The notes under the pieces are model-generated. The model saw only the letters and a list, made by a program, of their open reading frames with translations, searched no databases and was not told the origin of the DNA. A DNA stretch of 15,740 bases from PR03 sp031362725 (lineage in GTDB: Bacteria; Myxococcota_A; UBA9160; PR03). Location: the NCBI GenBank assembly GCA_031362725.1, contig JANLTC010000126.1, forward strand, positions 1-15,740. The letters run 5' to 3'. The position numbers and the translations under genes were made by a program. This document shows positions 12,847 to 15,740 of the stretch, piece by piece. Every line of letters begins with the position of its first letter. Position 1 is the first letter of the stretch.

Positions 12847-14217
12847 CTAGATCAGGCGCGCCCGCAACGCGACGCCCGCGTCGAGGATGCGAGTTGCGGC
12901 GTCGGGCACGAAGGTCGACATCGCGATCTCGTAGCGAAGCTCCGCGTCGGGCTCCGAGAAATTGCGCGCGTGCGGCAGATAGCGGAACCAACCATTCGCG
13001 ATGCTGACGACGGCGCCCGGCGCACCGGAAAGACGCGACTTCCAATCGAAGCCGACATCGACGGTGGCTTCAGCCGGGACCGCGAGCAACCACGCGGGAC
13101 CGAGCCGCAGTACCTGCACGCAGACGCTCGGTGTCGCGCCGCCGGCAAAGCGCGGCGCGGTGCGATCGCGCAGATAGGCGCGCGCTGTCGCGATTCGCTG
13201 CCGCGCTTCGTCGCGCGGCAGATGTCGCGTGCGTTCGTGGGTCATTGCGAAGAGTTCGCCGACGCCCGGCAGAGGGCTGGTCGGATCGACGTCGAGCGCG
13301 GCGAGCGCGCGCTTGCGGCCCGCATCGAGTCCCGCGCGGCGAGCCTCTTCGCCGTCGGCGCCGCCGTGGACGGGCAACGGAAGAAGCACGCAGTCGCCCG
13401 CGACCGCGACGTCTGCCTCGGTCGTGATCGCGAGCGCGGCGTGCGCGACCGCCACGCCCACCTCGCGGCCAATCGACTCCATCACCGCGAAGCTCTCGCC
13501 GACGCTCTGTCCCTCGATCGCGAAGTCGAGCAGCCCGCGTGTGCGCGGGTCGACGTCGGCGTGCGCGCCCAACGCAAACAGCGCCGTTGCGCCCGGCAGC
13601 ATCGACTCGACCACGCGCGATGCCGCACCGGGCCAGTCCGCGGAGTAGTCGAGATTGTCGTGCCCGAGCACGGTGGGGTGACAGCCGTGGATGTAGAGGA
13701 CGGCGAGCGGCGAGCGGTCCGCGCGATCGACGCGCACGACCAGCACCTCGGGATCGAGCGGTCCGTTCGCGACGCGGCGATTGCGACCGATGCGCGCCTC
13801 GGCGCGGCCAACACCGAGTCGCGCGGGTGCGGCGCTCGCGTGGGCCAGTTCCGCGGCGGCTACCGCGGCGTCGAAAAGTGCTTCCGACGCGCTGGGTGGT
13901 TCGGTACCTCCGAGCCAGGCGACGAATCCCGTCTCGGGTCCCGAGTGGGTGTGGATGCTGCCGACGAGTACGCGCGCCGCGGCAACCCCGGTTCGCCGAG
14001 CGATCCGGGCGCGCACCAACTCGGCGTGCGCGGGCGCGAGCAGACACACGTCGAGTTCGACCAACAGGCACTCGCCGCCGCCGGACACGTAGAGCGCGCG
14101 GGCAAAGAGCGGATCGTGTACGGCGCGCGCGGTTCCGACCCGCGCTCCGTAGCCCATCATCGGTCCACCAAGCGGCATGTCGAGCGGGACGCGCGCGACG
14201 CCTGCGACGAGACTCAT
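12847..14217 (-). CDS. Neutral/alkaline ceramidase-like N-terminal-domain hydrolase
   Basis: A 456-residue protein matching the catalytic domain of neutral ceramidases in its order of motifs: GGPMMGYGAR (17-26), HDPLFARAL (34-42), SIHTHSGPETG (87-97; His89, His91 as zinc ligands), GCHPTVLG (178-185; His180) and DYSADWPG (190-197). The GDxSP stretch holding the ceramidase nucleophile serine seems to be AHADVDP (218-224) here, with Asp223 in place of Ser. Secreted ceramidases are near 650-750 residues with a signal peptide and a C-terminal Ig domain; both are absent. This is therefore probably a cytoplasmic relative with another amide or ester substrate. The ATG at 14217 has GGAG (14226-14229) eight bases ahead and is preferred over a GTG at 14223. 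It sits 83 bases before egtB and 51 bases after the EamA gene, so it may share their transcript. Confidence 0.75.
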   Translation of the reverse strand: MSLVAGVARVPLDMPLGGPMMGYGARVGTARAVHDPLFARALYVSGGGECLLVELDVCLLAPAHAELVRARIARRTGVAAARVLVGSIHTHSGPETGFVAWLGGTEPPSASEALFDAAVAAAELAHASAAPARLGVGRAEARIGRNRRVANGPLDPEVLVVRVDRADRSPLAVLYIHGCHPTVLGHDNLDYSADWPGAASRVVESMLPGATALFALGAHADVDPRTRGLLDFAIEGQSVGESFAVMESIGREVGVAVAHAALAITTEADVAVAGDCVLLPLPVHGGADGEEARRAGLDAGRKRALAALDVDPTSPLPGVGELFAMTHERTRHLPRDEARQRIATARAYLRDRTAPRFAGGATPSVCVQVLRLGPAWLLAVPAEATVDVGFDWKSRLSGAPGAVVSIANGWFRYLPHARNFSEPDAELRYEIAMSTFVPDAATRILDAGVALRARLI

Positions 14218-14268
14218 GCCCACTTCTCCACTCGGTAACTGACAACGTCCACTGCGGGTCCGATCGCG

Positions 14269-15192
14269 CTAGTCCGCTTCCCCGCCGCTCCCGGATCGCT
14301 CGCTGCGGAGCGTGGCGATGGCGACGCCCTGCACGATCAGCGTCGCCCCGAGGATGGCCCACCACCCGACGGTTTCGCCAAGCGCAACGATGCCGATCGC
14401 CATCCCGACGACCGGCTGCACGAAGACGAACAGCGCCATCGTGCTGGCGCTCACCTCGCGCAGCGCGCGGTTCCACGCGACCATTCCCATCGCCGTCGCG
14501 AGGAACGCGAGTAGCAGCACCCAGGCGAGCGCAGGCAGCGCGCGCGCCCCATCGAACGACTCCGTCGCCGCGAGCGGTACGAGCGGAATCCACGACAGCA
14601 AGGCCGCGAAGATCGCGACGCGAAGTGGGTCGTGACGGTCGACCAGCGGCTTCGCGGCCAGCGTGTAGATCGCCCAGCACAGATGACCCGCCGCGATCAG
14701 GAGATCGCCGCCCGCTTCGCCGGCGCCCGCGTCGCCCGCAGCAGGGAAGACGATCAGCACGGTGCCCGCGACACCAAACGCGCCCGCGATGAGGTGCGCG
14801 AGCCCGAGCGATTCGCGCAACACGAAGGCTGCGCCGAGCAGGATTCCGATCGGCTCGAGCGGCGAGAGCAACGCGCCGTGCGTCGCGCTCGATCGTTCGA
14901 GCCCGACGGCACCGAGGATCTGTGGGAGCGCGAACCCGACCCATGAGAGTGTCAGCAACAGCAGCAGATCGCGACGCGTCCAGCGCGCGTGCGTCACCTC
15001 GGTGCGCTCGCCGCGCCAACGCCGAGGGAGCGCTGCCAGCGCGATCAGGAAGACCGCGCCCAGCAGCTGGCGCGCCACCACCAGACCGAAGGGACCGAGT
15101 CCTTCGAGCGCCAGCTTCGTCAGCGCCGGCGTCGCGCCGCCAATGCCTTGCGCAATCCAGATCCAGACGAGAGTTACGGGCCTGATTCGCAG
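14269..15192 (-). CDS. EamA/DMT-family transporter, possible CTG start
   Basis: An inner-membrane drug/metabolite transporter with two EamA repeats. Substrates in this family range from amino acids to nucleosides, and this one is not identifiable. About ten hydrophobic helices are seen. The first repeat contains GGATPALTKLALEGLGPF and ARQLLGAVFLIALA. The second contains AGHLCWAIYTLAAKPL, TAMGMVAWNRAL and the usual ending FVQPVVGMAIGIVALGE. The conserved first helix lies upstream of the nearest GTG (15081), and no ATG, GTG or TTG exists between that point and the in-frame TGA at 15235-15237. A CTG at 15192, nine bases after GGGAG (15202-15206), gives 307 residues, the normal length. Alternatives are a sequencing or natural frameshift near 15193-15240, or a shortened protein. 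The downstream ceramidase-like gene starts 51 bases later. Confidence 0.75.
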   Translation of the reverse strand: MRIRPVTLVWIWIAQGIGGATPALTKLALEGLGPFGLVVARQLLGAVFLIALAALPRRWRGERTEVTHARWTRRDLLLLLTLSWVGFALPQILGAVGLERSSATHGALLSPLEPIGILLGAAFVLRESLGLAHLIAGAFGVAGTVLIVFPAAGDAGAGEAGGDLLIAAGHLCWAIYTLAAKPLVDRHDPLRVAIFAALLSWIPLVPLAATESFDGARALPALAWVLLLAFLATAMGMVAWNRALREVSASTMALFVFVQPVVGMAIGIVALGETVGWWAILGATLIVQGVAIATLRSERSGSGGEAD

Positions 15193-15201
15193 CGGGTACC
15201 G

Positions 15202-15206
15202 CTCCC
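15202..15206 (-). promoter_or_regulatory. Shine-Dalgarno supporting a CTG start
   Basis: GGGAG on the minus strand, nine bases before the CTG at 15192. It is the only ribosome-site-like word upstream of the complete first helix of the EamA protein. Confidence 0.35.
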
Positions 15207-15295
15207 GCGCGCACGGTAGCGGTCGCGACCTGCTTCAGCGCACGCCACGCCGAGCCCGGCGTCGACGCGGCCAGAAAACTGCGGCGACACGCTTG

Positions 15296-15740
15296 CTAGT
15301 TCGTATCGTCTCCGAGCTGCTCGGCGAGGTAGCGTTCTTTCCCGATCTGATCGATGACGTAGAGCTGCGATTCCAACCAGTCGACCGAGTGCTCCTCACT
15401 TTGCAGAATTCGTTCGAGGAGCGCGCGCGTACCGTTGTCGCCTTTGTCGCGCGCGAGCGCGATCGCCCGGTTGTAACGGGCCACGGCCTCCACCTCGAGC
15501 GCGAGGTCGAGGCGGTGTTGCTCGATCGCGTCTTCGCCCACGCGCACCGGATTCATCCGCTGCATGTTCGGCACGCCGTCGAGGTACAGGATGCGCTCGA
15601 TCACCGCATCCGCGTCCTTCATCTCGTCGATCGACTCCTCGCGCTTCTTCTTGGCGAGCCGCTGGTAGCCCCAGTTTGCGCACATCTTGGCGTGAATGAA
15701 GTACTGATTGATCGCGGTCAGCTCCGCACTGAGAATTTCG
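15296..15740 (-). CDS. bfr: Bacterioferritin, N-terminus off the window
   Basis: A four-helix ferritin-like subunit that builds 24-mers storing iron, with heme bound between subunits. About 147 residues are seen; roughly 12 N-terminal ones lie beyond the right edge. The sequence aligns without gaps to E. coli Bfr from memory: ELTAINQYFIHAKM holds Glu18 and Tyr25, ESIDEMKDAD holds Glu51 and the heme ligand Met52, DLALEVEA holds Glu94, and QSEEHSVDWLE holds Glu127. Both ferroxidase histidines are changed: position 54 is Asp and position 130 is Ser (a His sits at 129). This resembles heme-binding but ferroxidase-poor partners in two-subunit bacterioferritins. No second bfr gene is in view. The stop TAG is at 15296-15298. 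The 103 bases to the EamA gene show no clear terminator. Confidence 0.92.
   Translation of the reverse strand, partial: EILSAELTAINQYFIHAKMCANWGYQRLAKKKREESIDEMKDADAVIERILYLDGVPNMQRMNPVRVGEDAIEQHRLDLALEVEAVARYNRAIALARDKGDNGTRALLERILQSEEHSVDWLESQLYVIDQIGKERYLAEQLGDDTN

Noticed and set aside
13070..15214. Minus-strand frame of 714 codons over the ceramidase-like and EamA genes
   Set aside because: Its translation is arginine-rich without motifs, and it lies out of frame with two recognisable proteins.
15241..15295. Possible terminator stem CGCCG-AGCC-CGGCG after bacterioferritin
   Set aside because: Only five base pairs with no T-run on the minus strand; too weak to call.

Overview
This is a G+C-rich bacterial window, dense with genes. 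It shows Gram-negative traits: two proteins end in PEP-CTERM sorting tails, which need an exosortase that is not encoded here. It also holds an ergothioneine pair, a heme-type bacterioferritin, a crotonase and a ZnT9-like cation transporter. A myxobacterial, binatotal or other former deltaproteobacterial lineage would fit, but nothing in the window fixes the taxonomy. I saw no tRNA, rRNA, CRISPR array, transposase or integrase.

Layout. (a) 1-1500, plus strand: the 3' part of a CDF cation transporter, then a SAM methyltransferase 14 bases downstream. (b) 1501-4376, plus strand: a headless coding remnant (1511-1690), then two ATGA-overlapping genes for exported, PEP-CTERM-tailed proteins. The first is temptin-like with a BACON-like domain; the second has an ethylbenzene-dehydrogenase heme-type domain. 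Both carry a CxxxCH motif. A 12-bp perfect inverted repeat closes the unit, and a 336-base stretch without a recognisable gene follows. The second gene is visibly less G+C-rich than its surroundings in places. (c) 4377-5216, plus strand: a tandem GFA/CENP-V zinc protein. (d) 9409-5226, minus strand: a GH36-like glycosidase, a GHMP sugar kinase (ATGA overlap) and an isomerase-type crotonase. (e) 9557-10423, plus strand: a fusion of a gamma-glutamylcyclotransferase domain and a hotdog thioesterase domain, divergent from (d). (f) 15740-10533, minus strand: bacterioferritin (5' end off the window), an EamA transporter with no ordinary start codon, a ceramidase-like hydrolase, EgtB and EgtD (ATGA overlap).

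How the genes may work together. The glycosidase and GHMP kinase suggest intracellular release of a sugar followed by its phosphorylation. EgtB and EgtD make the core of ergothioneine from histidine without EgtA or EgtC nearby. The CxxxCH pair is the best candidate for something undescribed: a co-translated, surface-anchored pair of possible heme or redox proteins. Three tightly coupled ATGA junctions (2697-2700, 7094-7097, 11492-11495) support these groupings.

All family calls rest on motifs recognised by eye; no database search was run.
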